Shown here piece by piece: positions 32,260-39,869 of a DNA stretch of 64,000 bases. Source of the stretch: JAEUOS01 sp965279115 (lineage in GTDB: Bacteria > Pseudomonadota > Gammaproteobacteria > Burkholderiales > JAEUOS01). A program made the translations under genes and the position numbers. Location: positions 5,766,001 to 5,830,000 of the forward strand of contig OZ257137.1 of NCBI GenBank assembly GCA_965279115.1. The letters run 5' to 3'. Every line of letters begins with the position of its first letter. Position 1 is the first letter of the stretch. The notes below the pieces were generated by a model that worked only from the letters and a program-made list of their open reading frames with translations, ran no database searches and had not been told where the DNA came from.

Positions 32260-33188
32260 TGAAAATCGCGATCGTTTTTCCCGGACAAGGTTCGCAGCGG
32301 CAAGGAATGCTGCAAGGCTTTGCCGAAACCCCGATTGTGCGTCAGACCATGGATGAAGCGTCCGCGGTGCTGGGCCAGGACCTGTGGCAACTGATCGCAT
32401 CCGGGCCTCCGGAGGACCTCAACGCCACGGTCAACACGCAGCCCGTCATGCTGTCGTCCGCCTATGCCATGTATCGTGCCTGGGAAGCCGCGGGCGGGCC
32501 GCGCGCTGCGGTGATGGCCGGCCATTCACTGGGTGAATACACTGCCCTGGTTGCGGCCGGCGCGCTCTCGTTCGCCGATGCAGTGCCCCTCGTACGGTTT
32601 CGTGCCCAGGCGATGCAGGAGGCGGTGCCGATGGGTTCCGGCGGAATGGCCGTGATCATGGGACTCAACGCCGCGGCGGTGAAGGCCGCCTGCGAAGAAG
32701 CCGCCCAGGGAGATGTCGTCGAAGCGGTCAACTTCAACGATCAGGCGCAGATCGTGATCGCCGGCCTGAAGCCTGCCGTCGACAGGGCGTGCGTCGCGGC
32801 CAAGGCGCGTGGCGCCAAACGGGCGTTGCCGCTGCCCGTGTCGGCGCCATTTCATTGCTCGTTGCTCAAGCCCGCGGCGGAAAGGCTGCGGGCGCGGCTC
32901 GCCATTACCGCAATCAACCAACCGACCATACCCGTGATCCACAATTTTGATGTCGCAACGCATGCCGATCCGGCGTCAATTCGCGAGGCGCTGGCACAAC
33001 AGGCCGCAAATCCGGTGCGCTGGGTGGAGACTGTGCAGTCAATGGCGGCGACAGGTGTCACGCACGTTGTCGAGATTGGCCCCGGCAAGGTCCTCCAGGG
33101 ACTGGTCAAGCGCATAGCGCCGGAGATATCGGCGCTTGCCGTGACCGATGCGGACTCGCTCAAATCGACTTTGGAGGCGCTGGCATGA
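32259..33188 (+). CDS. fabD: Malonyl-CoA–ACP transacylase
   Basis: 309-residue enzyme that loads malonate onto ACP. The nucleophile Ser90 is in GHSLGEY; the N-terminal FPGQGSQ motif (residues 7–13) and the arginine in VRFRAQAMQ near residue 115 are present, as is the histidine in PFHCSLL near 200. The start is ATG 32259, overlapping the fabH stop; its own stop overlaps fabG (ATGA), so fabH, fabD and fabG are translationally chained. Confidence 0.96.
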   Translation: MKIAIVFPGQGSQRQGMLQGFAETPIVRQTMDEASAVLGQDLWQLIASGPPEDLNATVNTQPVMLSSAYAMYRAWEAAGGPRAAVMAGHSLGEYTALVAAGALSFADAVPLVRFRAQAMQEAVPMGSGGMAVIMGLNAAAVKAACEEAAQGDVVEAVNFNDQAQIVIAGLKPAVDRACVAAKARGAKRALPLPVSAPFHCSLLKPAAERLRARLAITAINQPTIPVIHNFDVATHADPASIREALAQQAANPVRWVETVQSMAATGVTHVVEIGPGKVLQGLVKRIAPEISALAVTDADSLKSTLEALA

Positions 33189-33925
33189 CGCTCGCTGGAC
33201 AAGTCGCCCTGGTAACGGGAGCATCCCGTGGAATCGGGCGTGCCATTGCAATGCGACTCGCCGCTGAGGGCGCCACGGTGGTGGGGACAGCAACCACCGA
33301 AGCCGGCGCCAGCGGTGTTTCCGAAGCCCTCAAGGCAGCCGGTGCCGTTGGCGGGAGCAGGGTGATCGACGTGAACCGGCGCGAGCAGATCGAACCGTTG
33401 ATCGATTCGGTCAGAAAGGAATTTGGCGCAGTTTCAATTCTCGTCAACAATGCCGGCATCACCCGCGACCAGTTGGCGATGCGCATGAAGGACGAGGACT
33501 GGTCCGCGGTGGTCCAGACCAACCTGGACGCCGTCTTCCACATGAGTCGCGCCGTCCTGCGAGACATGATGAAGGCGAAAGCGGGACGCATCATCAACAT
33601 CACATCGGTGGTCGGGCATTCGGGCAATCCCGGACAGGTCAACTACGCCGCGGCCAAGGCGGGTGTTGCGGGCATGACGCGCGCGCTGGCGCGCGAGATT
33701 GGCAGCCGCAACATCACCGTCAATTGCGTGGCGCCCGGCTTCATCGAAACCGACATGACGAGTTCGCTGAGCGAGGCGCAATCGGCCGCTTTGCTTGCGC
33801 AAATCCCGCTTGGTCGCCTCGGCGCGGTCGGGGATGTGGCGGGCGCCGTCGCGTTCCTCGCAGGCCCCGAGGCGGCTTACATCACCGGCAGCACGCTGCA
33901 CGTCAATGGCGGCATGTACGTCTAG
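33185..33925 (+). CDS. fabG: 3-oxoacyl-ACP reductase
   Basis: 246-residue short-chain dehydrogenase that performs the NADPH reduction step of fatty-acid elongation. The cofactor motif is TGASRGIG (11–18), NNAG at 88–91, and the catalytic Ser141, Tyr154 and Lys158. The C-terminal GSTLHVNGGMYV is typical of FabG. Overlaps the fabD stop by ATGA. Confidence 0.96.
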   Translation: MTLAGQVALVTGASRGIGRAIAMRLAAEGATVVGTATTEAGASGVSEALKAAGAVGGSRVIDVNRREQIEPLIDSVRKEFGAVSILVNNAGITRDQLAMRMKDEDWSAVVQTNLDAVFHMSRAVLRDMMKAKAGRIINITSVVGHSGNPGQVNYAAAKAGVAGMTRALAREIGSRNITVNCVAPGFIETDMTSSLSEAQSAALLAQIPLGRLGAVGDVAGAVAFLAGPEAAYITGSTLHVNGGMYV

Positions 33926-33977
33926 CGGGTCCGTGCATCGCACGACACGTTTTTGGCGCAGTGCCTCGAGTCAAAGC

Positions 33978-33986
33978 TGCTAAAAT
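33978..33986 (+). promoter_or_regulatory. Extended -10 promoter candidate for acpP
   Basis: TGC followed by TAAAAT in the 105-base fabG–acpP gap, 45 bases before the acpP start. No good -35 at 17 bases, so it would depend on the extended -10. A strong AAGGAG ribosome site follows at 34015–34020. A dedicated acpP promoter is known in E. coli, which supports this reading. Confidence 0.45.
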
Positions 33987-34030
33987 TCGCGCCGCTTTCA
34001 TTTCAATACACGGGAAGGAGTTTTCTGAGC

Positions 34031-34270
34031 ATGGACAACATCGAACAGCGGGTCAAGAAGATCGTCGCCGAGCAATTGGGCGTCAATGAGGCGGAGATCA
34101 AGAACGAGTCCTCTTTCGTCGACGACCTCGGGGCCGATTCGCTCGACACCGTCGAGTTGGTGATGGCGCTCGAAGATGAATTTGAAACCGAGATTCCCGA
34201 CGAGGAGGCCGAGAAGATCACCACCGTCCAGCAGGCCATCGACTACGTCTCTTCGAACAAGAAAGCCTGA
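34031..34270 (+). CDS. acpP: Acyl carrier protein
   Basis: 79-residue acidic carrier protein. The phosphopantetheine serine is Ser37 in DLGADSLDTVELVMALE. Start ATG 34031 (MDNIEQR) gives the normal length; the frame is open upstream only as untranslated leader. The holo form is made by AcpS, encoded 12 kb downstream in the same window. Preceded by a strong ribosome site and a candidate private promoter, as expected for one of the most abundant proteins. Confidence 0.97.
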   Translation: MDNIEQRVKKIVAEQLGVNEAEIKNESSFVDDLGADSLDTVELVMALEDEFETEIPDEEAEKITTVQQAIDYVSSNKKA

Positions 34271-34299
34271 TCAAGGCACGCATCGAAAGGGTATTTCTA

Positions 34300-35556
34300 G
34301 TGGGTTTTGCAAAGGCCAAACGCAGGGTTGTGGTGACCGGGTTGGGCGTGGTCTGCCCGATCGGAAACAGCGTCAAGGATTCATGGGGCAACCTGCTCGC
34401 GGGCAAGTCCGGAATCGCGCGCATCAGCCGCTTTGATCCGCAGGACGAGAAGCTCGGGATTGCCTGCCATATCGCGGGCGAAGTAAAGGGGTTTTCTGTT
34501 GAAGACTACATGCCGGCCAAGGAAGCACGGCACATGGATGTCTTCATCCACTATGGCATCGCGGCAGGCGCCCAGGCTTTTCGTGATTCCGGGATCGTGG
34601 TGACAGACGCGAACAGCGAGCAGATCGGTGTCAACGTAGGCTCGGGAATCGGCGGGTTGCCGATGATCGAGGAGATGCACTCGACCATGCTTGCGCGCGG
34701 CCCGCGGCGGATTTCCCCTTTTTTCATCCCGGCTTCAATCATCAACCTTACCTCAGGCCATCTATCGATCATGTTCGGGCTGAAGGGCCCCAACCTGGCA
34801 TGCGTAAGCGCGTGCGCGACAGGCAATCATTGCATTGGCGAGTCGGCACGACTGATTGAATACGGCGATGCCGACGTCATGATCGCCGGCGGCTCCGAAT
34901 CGACGATCACTCAATTGGCCATCGGCGGGTTCGCCGCCGCGCGGGCGCTTTCGCTGCGCAATGACGATCCCGCCACTGCGAGTCGGCCCTGGGATCGCGA
35001 CCGCGACGGGTTCGTGCTGGGCGAGGGCGCCGGTGCGGTGGTGCTTGAAGAATACGAACACGCGCGCGCCCGTGGCGCCAGAATCTACTGTGAGCTGGCA
35101 GGCTACGGCCTCACCGGAGACGCGCACCACATTACTTCGCCAGACCAAAGCGGCCCCCGCAGGTCGATGGTCAATGCCATGCGCAATGCCGGGATCAATC
35201 CGGACCAGATCGACTATGTCAATGCGCATGGAACCTCCACACCGCTCGGGGACAAGAATGAAACCGAGGCGGTAAAGGCGGCCTTCGGCGACCACGCAAG
35301 GAAACTGGTGGTCAATTCGACCAAGTCCATGACAGGCCACTTGTTGGGCGCAGCTGGCGGCATCGAGTCCGTCTTCTCGGTGCTGGCCGTGGCCAACCAG
35401 GTTTCCCCCCCCACCATCAACATCTTCAATCAGGATCCTGAATGTGATCTTGATTACTGCGCCAATACCGCTCGCGACATGCCGATTCGCGCCGCAGTAT
35501 CGAACTCGTTCGGGTTCGGTGGCACCAACAGCACCCTGGTCTTCACGCGCCTTTGA
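34300..35556 (+). CDS. fabF: Beta-ketoacyl-ACP synthase II
   Basis: 418-residue elongating condensing enzyme. The nucleophile Cys172 lies in SACATGNH; the two histidines are in NAHGTSTPLGD near residue 312 and SMTGHLLGAAG near 348; the gatekeeper-side SFGFGGTNSTL closes the chain. The start is GTG 34300, 29 bases after acpP. Its stop overlaps the next ATG (TGATG), so the small membrane protein gene downstream is translationally coupled to it. Confidence 0.96.
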   Translation: MGFAKAKRRVVVTGLGVVCPIGNSVKDSWGNLLAGKSGIARISRFDPQDEKLGIACHIAGEVKGFSVEDYMPAKEARHMDVFIHYGIAAGAQAFRDSGIVVTDANSEQIGVNVGSGIGGLPMIEEMHSTMLARGPRRISPFFIPASIINLTSGHLSIMFGLKGPNLACVSACATGNHCIGESARLIEYGDADVMIAGGSESTITQLAIGGFAAARALSLRNDDPATASRPWDRDRDGFVLGEGAGAVVLEEYEHARARGARIYCELAGYGLTGDAHHITSPDQSGPRRSMVNAMRNAGINPDQIDYVNAHGTSTPLGDKNETEAVKAAFGDHARKLVVNSTKSMTGHLLGAAGGIESVFSVLAVANQVSPPTINIFNQDPECDLDYCANTARDMPIRAAVSNSFGFGGTNSTLVFTRL

Positions 35557-35993
35557 TGCAAGGCACGGCGCCACGGCTTGCCGGCGACGTGGCGCTCGGC
35601 AGTCCCGACGCGTTGCGGGTCTGGTGGACGATTGCCCTGGGTTCCAACATGCTGGTGGCATTTTGGCTGTGTCTGGTCAGTGCATGGCTGGCTGCTCTAG
35701 CCGCTTTGGCGGTCTGCGCCGCAATCCTTTGGTTTCGCAGACGGTTCCGTACCACGTTCGAGCTGGGAGAATTGCACCTGCTTTCCGGTGGGGACTGGGT
35801 CGCGCGCAATGGCGCTATCGAAACGAGGCTCGAACTGATGTCGGCAGTACCTTGGCCAGGCGTCGTTCTGCTGGGTTTTGCAGCCGGCGAGCTGCGTTTT
35901 CCCGCAGCGATATCGGGGCACTCGGCGGGGCCGGCGGCATATCGCCAACTCCTGGTGCGTTTGCGGAACGCCGGCCCTGAAGATGGCTCCTGA
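35556..35993 (+). CDS. YgfX-like small membrane protein
   Basis: 145-residue protein. Two hydrophobic helices (about residues 20–40 and 43–62, LGSNMLVAFWLCLVSAWL) are followed by a basic turn (FRRRFR) and a mostly beta C-terminal part containing LHLLSGGDWVARNG and PWPGVVLLGF. This topology and the W/G pattern resemble the YgfX (CptA-like) family. The usual partner SdhE is not here. In many Burkholderiales a similar gene sits between fabF and rpoE. ATG 35556 overlaps the fabF stop. Function here unknown. Confidence 0.65.
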   Translation: MQGTAPRLAGDVALGSPDALRVWWTIALGSNMLVAFWLCLVSAWLAALAALAVCAAILWFRRRFRTTFELGELHLLSGGDWVARNGAIETRLELMSAVPWPGVVLLGFAAGELRFPAAISGHSAGPAAYRQLLVRLRNAGPEDGS

Positions 35994-36063
35994 ACGGAGT
36001 CCCCGGGTTATACTTTTGTTGGCTTTGCATTCGGCGGCCGCGGATCGTGATTAAGGTGGACGG

Positions 36064-36663
36064 TTGTCAGAACGTGATGTCGACCAGCAGCTCGTGGAGA
36101 GGGCGCAGCGCGGAGAAAAGCATGCGTTCGAACTCCTTGTGGCCAAGTACCAGCGCAAGCTGGTACGTTTGATTTCGCGGATCGTTCGTGATCAGGCCGA
36201 GGTCGAGGATGTCGCGCAGGAGGCATTCATCAAGGCCTACAGGGCTTTGCCACAGTTCCGCGGCGAATCAGCCTTTTACACCTGGCTTTACCGGATCGGC
36301 GTCAACACGGCGAAGAATTTTCTCGTGTCCCAGGGCAGGCGGGCGCCGACAAGTACCGAAAAAGACGCAGAAGAAGCGGAAACTTTTGACGATGCCGACC
36401 AACTAAGGGATATCAACACACCCGAATCGATGCTGATGTCGCGGCAAGTTGCCGCCACCGTGAACGCCGCAATGGACCGACTTCCCGAGGAATTGCGCAC
36501 GGCGATTACCCTTCGGGAGGTCGAAGGCATGAGTTATGACGAGATTGCGGAGTTCATGAATTGCCCGATCGGGACGGTTCGGTCGCGGATTTTTCGGGCG
36601 CGGGAGGCGATCGCCGAGGACTTGCGCCCGCTTCTCGGTACCCAAAAAGACAAGCGTTGGTAG
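36064..36663 (+). CDS. rpoE: RNA polymerase sigma-E factor (ECF)
   Basis: 199-residue ECF sigma factor. Region 2 (about residues 20–90) has AFELLVAKYQRKL and VEDVAQEAFIKAYRAL; region 4 (about 130–185) has RLPEELRTAITLREVEGMSYDEIAEF and GTVRSRIFRAREAI. It directs envelope-stress genes and is held by RseA, encoded next. The start is TTG 36064, with AAGGTGG a few bases upstream. A TATACT box lies at 36009–36014 but I see no matching -35 or clear sigma-E autoregulated promoter. Confidence 0.95.
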   Translation: MSERDVDQQLVERAQRGEKHAFELLVAKYQRKLVRLISRIVRDQAEVEDVAQEAFIKAYRALPQFRGESAFYTWLYRIGVNTAKNFLVSQGRRAPTSTEKDAEEAETFDDADQLRDINTPESMLMSRQVAATVNAAMDRLPEELRTAITLREVEGMSYDEIAEFMNCPIGTVRSRIFRAREAIAEDLRPLLGTQKDKRW

Positions 36664-36688
36664 GCAGCAACCCATGATGGAGACCCCC

Positions 36689-37252
36689 ATGTCAATACCA
36701 CAGGCCCCCCAGCGGGAGGCGTTGTCATCATTCATGGATGGCGAAATGGAGCCTGAACGTGTGGATGCATTCGTGAAGGCCTGTGGCCAGGGGATGGAAC
36801 TGCGGCAAGAGTGGGCCGTCTATCACTGCATTGGCGACGTTCTAAGAAGCGAGGACATGGGCGCGCATTCCAACCGGCTTTCCCAAGTGGTGTCCGCCAG
36901 ACTTGCCGATGAACCCTTTCTCCTTGCTTCACCGCGGCGCCCCGCAGCACACGCATCGATGCGCCGCGTGGCATCCATGGCGGCTGCAGTCGCAGGGGTG
37001 GCGGTAGTTGCCTATATCGCGCTTCCCCGCTGGAACGGTGGCAGTGAAAAGCTCGCCCAGGATGCGGGATCTGGCGGCCAGAAGGTGGTGGCCCCGGTAG
37101 CCAAGGTGGGCACGGCAACTTCCCCGGTCTCAGCTGCCGCACCTGTCGTGTCAAGTGAGTTTCTTGCCGCGCACCGCCAGTATTCCGGCGGCATAGCCAT
37201 GCAAGGCATGGTTGGCCAGGTGCGCAATGTCTCCCTGGAAGCGGCGCGCTGA
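36689..37252 (+). CDS. rseA: Anti-sigma-E factor RseA
   Basis: 187-residue single-pass inner-membrane protein. The N-terminal cytoplasmic RpoE-binding domain (about 1–85) has REALSSFMDGE and WAVYHCIGDVLR; one transmembrane helix is near residues 92–112 (ASMAAAVAGVAVVAYIALP); the rest is periplasmic. DegS/RseP cleavage would release sigma-E. The start is ATG 36689 because GGAG lies 6 bases before it; in-frame ATGs at 36674 and 36677 would add up to five residues. Its stop overlaps the rseB start. Confidence 0.93.
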   Translation: MSIPQAPQREALSSFMDGEMEPERVDAFVKACGQGMELRQEWAVYHCIGDVLRSEDMGAHSNRLSQVVSARLADEPFLLASPRRPAAHASMRRVASMAAAVAGVAVVAYIALPRWNGGSEKLAQDAGSGGQKVVAPVAKVGTATSPVSAAAPVVSSEFLAAHRQYSGGIAMQGMVGQVRNVSLEAAR

Positions 37253-38244
37253 TGGTAATGGGCGCGCGCCAGGTCTGGTTTGGCTGGTTCTTTTGGCTGG
37301 CGGCGGCTTCGACGGCCAGCTTTGCGGCCCCCGGCGCCGGCGGCGACGCTATGGCATGGCTGCAAAGGGCGCAGCAGGCGGCCCAACGCCTGAACTATTC
37401 GGGAACCTTCGTCTACATGCACCTTGGCGGTCAACCGCAGACTTCACGCATCACCCATGTGATCGAAAACGGCAACGAGCGCGAGCGGCTGGACATTCTT
37501 GATGGCGCTCCTCTGACCATATTCCGCGCCAACGAGGAGGTCAGGTCCTATTCGCCGGGCACGAAAACGGTACTCGTCGAGCGAAGGTCAGGGCGCGGCG
37601 GGTTCCCGGCCCTCTTGACCGACCCGGGCGCTGCGGTCGAAGAGCAATACGATGTACGCAAGGGAGAACTCGCGCGCGTGGCGGGACTGGATTGCCAGGT
37701 GCTGGTGCTTGAATCGCGCGACCGCATGCGGTACGGACACCGTCTTTGGGTGGAGGTCGCCACTGGCCTTCTCCTGAAGGCGCAAATGATCAATGAGAAA
37801 GGCGATGTGGTTGAACAGATCGCATTTTCCCAGGTGGAAATCGGTGGCTCGGCGGAAAAATACGCCAGTCGCCTCTCCAGGCCAAAGGGAGGTAAGGAGT
37901 GGCGAACCGCGACGCCTGGCGTCATGCCTACGCGTTTTGCGGATGCCGGATGGTTTATCGAGAATCCTTTGCCCGGCTTTCGCAAGGTCCTCGAGCTCAA
38001 GCGCGGCCTCGGTGCGACCGAGGTCGGCCAGGTGGTGTTCTCGGATGGCCTGGCTTCGGTGTCGGTATTCATCGAACCGATGCGTGGCGCGAACGCGTCC
38101 GAGGGTGTGTCGAGCCAGGGTGCCGTCAACGTCATCCGGCGCCGGATTGGCGACCATCTTGTCACCGTCCTCGGCGAGGCGCCGCCTGCCTGTATTTCCC
38201 GTTTCGCCCAGGCGATAGAATTCAAACCGGTGGCCCGGCAGTAG
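37252..38244 (+). CDS. rseB: Sigma-E regulatory protein RseB/MucB
   Basis: 330-residue periplasmic protein with a signal peptide (about 1–25, ending SFAAPG). MucB/RseB features are AAQRLNYSGTFVYMHLGG near residue 45, ERERLDILDGAP, and a C-terminal domain beginning near 215 (GWFIENPLPGFRKV). RseB protects RseA from cleavage and senses mislocalised lipoproteins or LPS. The start codon ATG 37252 overlaps the rseA stop. Confidence 0.93.
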   Translation: MVMGARQVWFGWFFWLAAASTASFAAPGAGGDAMAWLQRAQQAAQRLNYSGTFVYMHLGGQPQTSRITHVIENGNERERLDILDGAPLTIFRANEEVRSYSPGTKTVLVERRSGRGGFPALLTDPGAAVEEQYDVRKGELARVAGLDCQVLVLESRDRMRYGHRLWVEVATGLLLKAQMINEKGDVVEQIAFSQVEIGGSAEKYASRLSRPKGGKEWRTATPGVMPTRFADAGWFIENPLPGFRKVLELKRGLGATEVGQVVFSDGLASVSVFIEPMRGANASEGVSSQGAVNVIRRRIGDHLVTVLGEAPPACISRFAQAIEFKPVARQ

Positions 38245-38289
38245 CCCGGGCCTGCGTGCAAATACCCGTTGTCCATTCAAGAGGCAGTC

Positions 38290-39759
38290 ATGTCACGCCC
38301 GTTGTCGCGATTCCTTTCTTTTGTCTTTTGTATTGCAGCAGTGCAGTTTTCGCCGCTTGCGCATGCACAAGGCCGTGCATTGCCCGACTTCACAGATCTG
38401 GTCGACAAGGTAGGCCCGACGGTGGTGAATATCCGCACCACGCAGTCGGCCGGCGGCCCGCGCGGAGGAACGCGCCCGGGACAAGGCGCAGACGAGGACA
38501 ACCCGTTCTGCGAGCTTTTTCCCTGGATGTGCCCGCCCAGGGGGGAGCGCGCTCCTCGCCCGCAGCGTCCTGCGCCTGAGCGCGGCAACGACGAGGTGCC
38601 GTCCGGCGTGGGTTCCGGATTCATACTGTCGCCGGACGGCTTCATCATGACCAACGCCCATGTGGTGCGCGGCGCCGACGACATCTACGTCAGGCTGACC
38701 GACAAGCGTGAATTCAAGGCCCGGCTTGTGGGGGCGGACCAGCGTACGGATGTCGCGATCGTAAAGATTGAGGCGGCCGGTTTGCCTGCCGTCGCTGTCG
38801 GCGACTCCGGGAAACTCAGGGTGGGCGAATGGGTGATGGCCATTGGCTCGCCTTTCGATCTGGACAATACGGTGACTGCCGGCATTGTCAGTGCCAAAGG
38901 GCGCGATACCGGTGAATATGTCCCCTTCATCCAGACAGACGTGGCGATCAATCCCGGCAATTCCGGCGGGCCGCTGATCAACATGCGCGGCGAGGTTGTC
39001 GGGATCAACTCGATGATTTACAGCCGCTCGGGCGGGTTCCAGGGTATTTCGTTTGCCATCCCGATCGACGAGGCGATGCGTGTCGGGGATCAATTGCGCA
39101 CCAATGGGCGGGTGACGCGCGGATTCCTGGGCGTTCAGCCGGGCGCGGTGACCAAGGACGTGGCCGAATCCCTGGGCCTGAAGGCCGCCGCTGGCGCGGT
39201 GGTGGAGAAGGTTCTGCCCGGGACTGCCGCGGAAAAGGCAGGTTTGAAGGAGGGCGACGTCATCCTCCGCTTCGACGGCAAGCCCGTCGAAAAGCATACC
39301 GACCTGCCGCGCATTGTCGGCAACACCAAGCCGGGCCAGAAGGTCATGGTGCAAGTGTGGCGCAATGGCGCGGCGCGCGAAATCGCCCTTGCGCTCGGTG
39401 AAATGGAGCCTGAGCGTGTGGCGCAACGCAGCGGGCGCCAGGCGCCCGCGCCGGGAAAGGACAAGGAAAAGGAACCGATCCCCAATGCTTTGGGGCTGGT
39501 GGTCTCTGATCTCCCCGAGCCACGCCGGCGCGAGTTGAAGGTCGAGGGGGGCGTACAGGTGGATGCGGTGGACGGCGCGGCGGCGCGTGCCGGATTGCGC
39601 AATGGCGACGTGATCCTGAAGCTTCAAAGCAGCGATATCGCGTCGGCCAAGCAGTTCAATGAGCTGGTCGCCAAACTGGATCCGAAGCGCGTTGTGGCTG
39701 TATTGGTGCGACGCGGCGAGATTTCCCAGTATGTCACCATCCGGCCCGACCGCCGTTAG
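38290..39759 (+). CDS. mucD: Periplasmic serine protease MucD/DegP (HtrA)
   Basis: 489-residue HtrA protease with a signal peptide ending AHAQG (about residue 28). The catalytic triad is His124 in TNAHVV, Asp154 in RTDVAIV and Ser225 in GNSGGP. Two PDZ domains follow (about 275–365 and 400–485). The loop before the protease core is proline- and arginine-rich and carries two cysteines, Cys74 and Cys81, a possible disulphide. Start ATG 38290 was chosen for AGAGG upstream and a proper signal peptide; a TTG seven codons earlier is less likely. Acts with rpoE–rseA–rseB in envelope quality control. Confidence 0.95.
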   Translation: MSRPLSRFLSFVFCIAAVQFSPLAHAQGRALPDFTDLVDKVGPTVVNIRTTQSAGGPRGGTRPGQGADEDNPFCELFPWMCPPRGERAPRPQRPAPERGNDEVPSGVGSGFILSPDGFIMTNAHVVRGADDIYVRLTDKREFKARLVGADQRTDVAIVKIEAAGLPAVAVGDSGKLRVGEWVMAIGSPFDLDNTVTAGIVSAKGRDTGEYVPFIQTDVAINPGNSGGPLINMRGEVVGINSMIYSRSGGFQGISFAIPIDEAMRVGDQLRTNGRVTRGFLGVQPGAVTKDVAESLGLKAAAGAVVEKVLPGTAAEKAGLKEGDVILRFDGKPVEKHTDLPRIVGNTKPGQKVMVQVWRNGAAREIALALGEMEPERVAQRSGRQAPAPGKDKEKEPIPNALGLVVSDLPEPRRRELKVEGGVQVDAVDGAAARAGLRNGDVILKLQSSDIASAKQFNELVAKLDPKRVVAVLVRRGEISQYVTIRPDRR

Positions 39760-39799
39760 CAAAAATTCGCTAAAATAAGGACTTAGCGGTTTCTTTTGA

Positions 39800-39831
39800 G
39801 GGCGCGATGAAGATCGCGCCCTTGTTGTTTT
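39800..39831 (+). terminator. Intrinsic terminator between mucD and lepA
   Basis: Stem GGGCGCGAT / ATCGCGCCC with a GAAG loop (39800–39821), followed by TTGTTGTTTT. It is 41 bases after the mucD stop and 39 bases before the lepA start. A smaller CGCTAA/TTAGCG repeat (39769–39788) followed by GTTTCTTTT precedes it. It should end the rpoE–mucD transcript, or act as an attenuator for lepA. Confidence 0.85.
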
Positions 39832-39869
39832 CGAGTACACACAGTTTCGCCCAAGGCGGCACACCGCAC

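Noticed and set aside
38293..39864. 523-codon minus-strand open frame antisense to mucD
   Set aside because: No domain pattern, and it crosses the terminator and the lepA leader; a shadow.
39807..39869. N-terminal extension of lepA from ATG 39807
   Set aside because: It would be translated through the intrinsic terminator stem, and LepA proteins start at the MQHIRNF equivalent.
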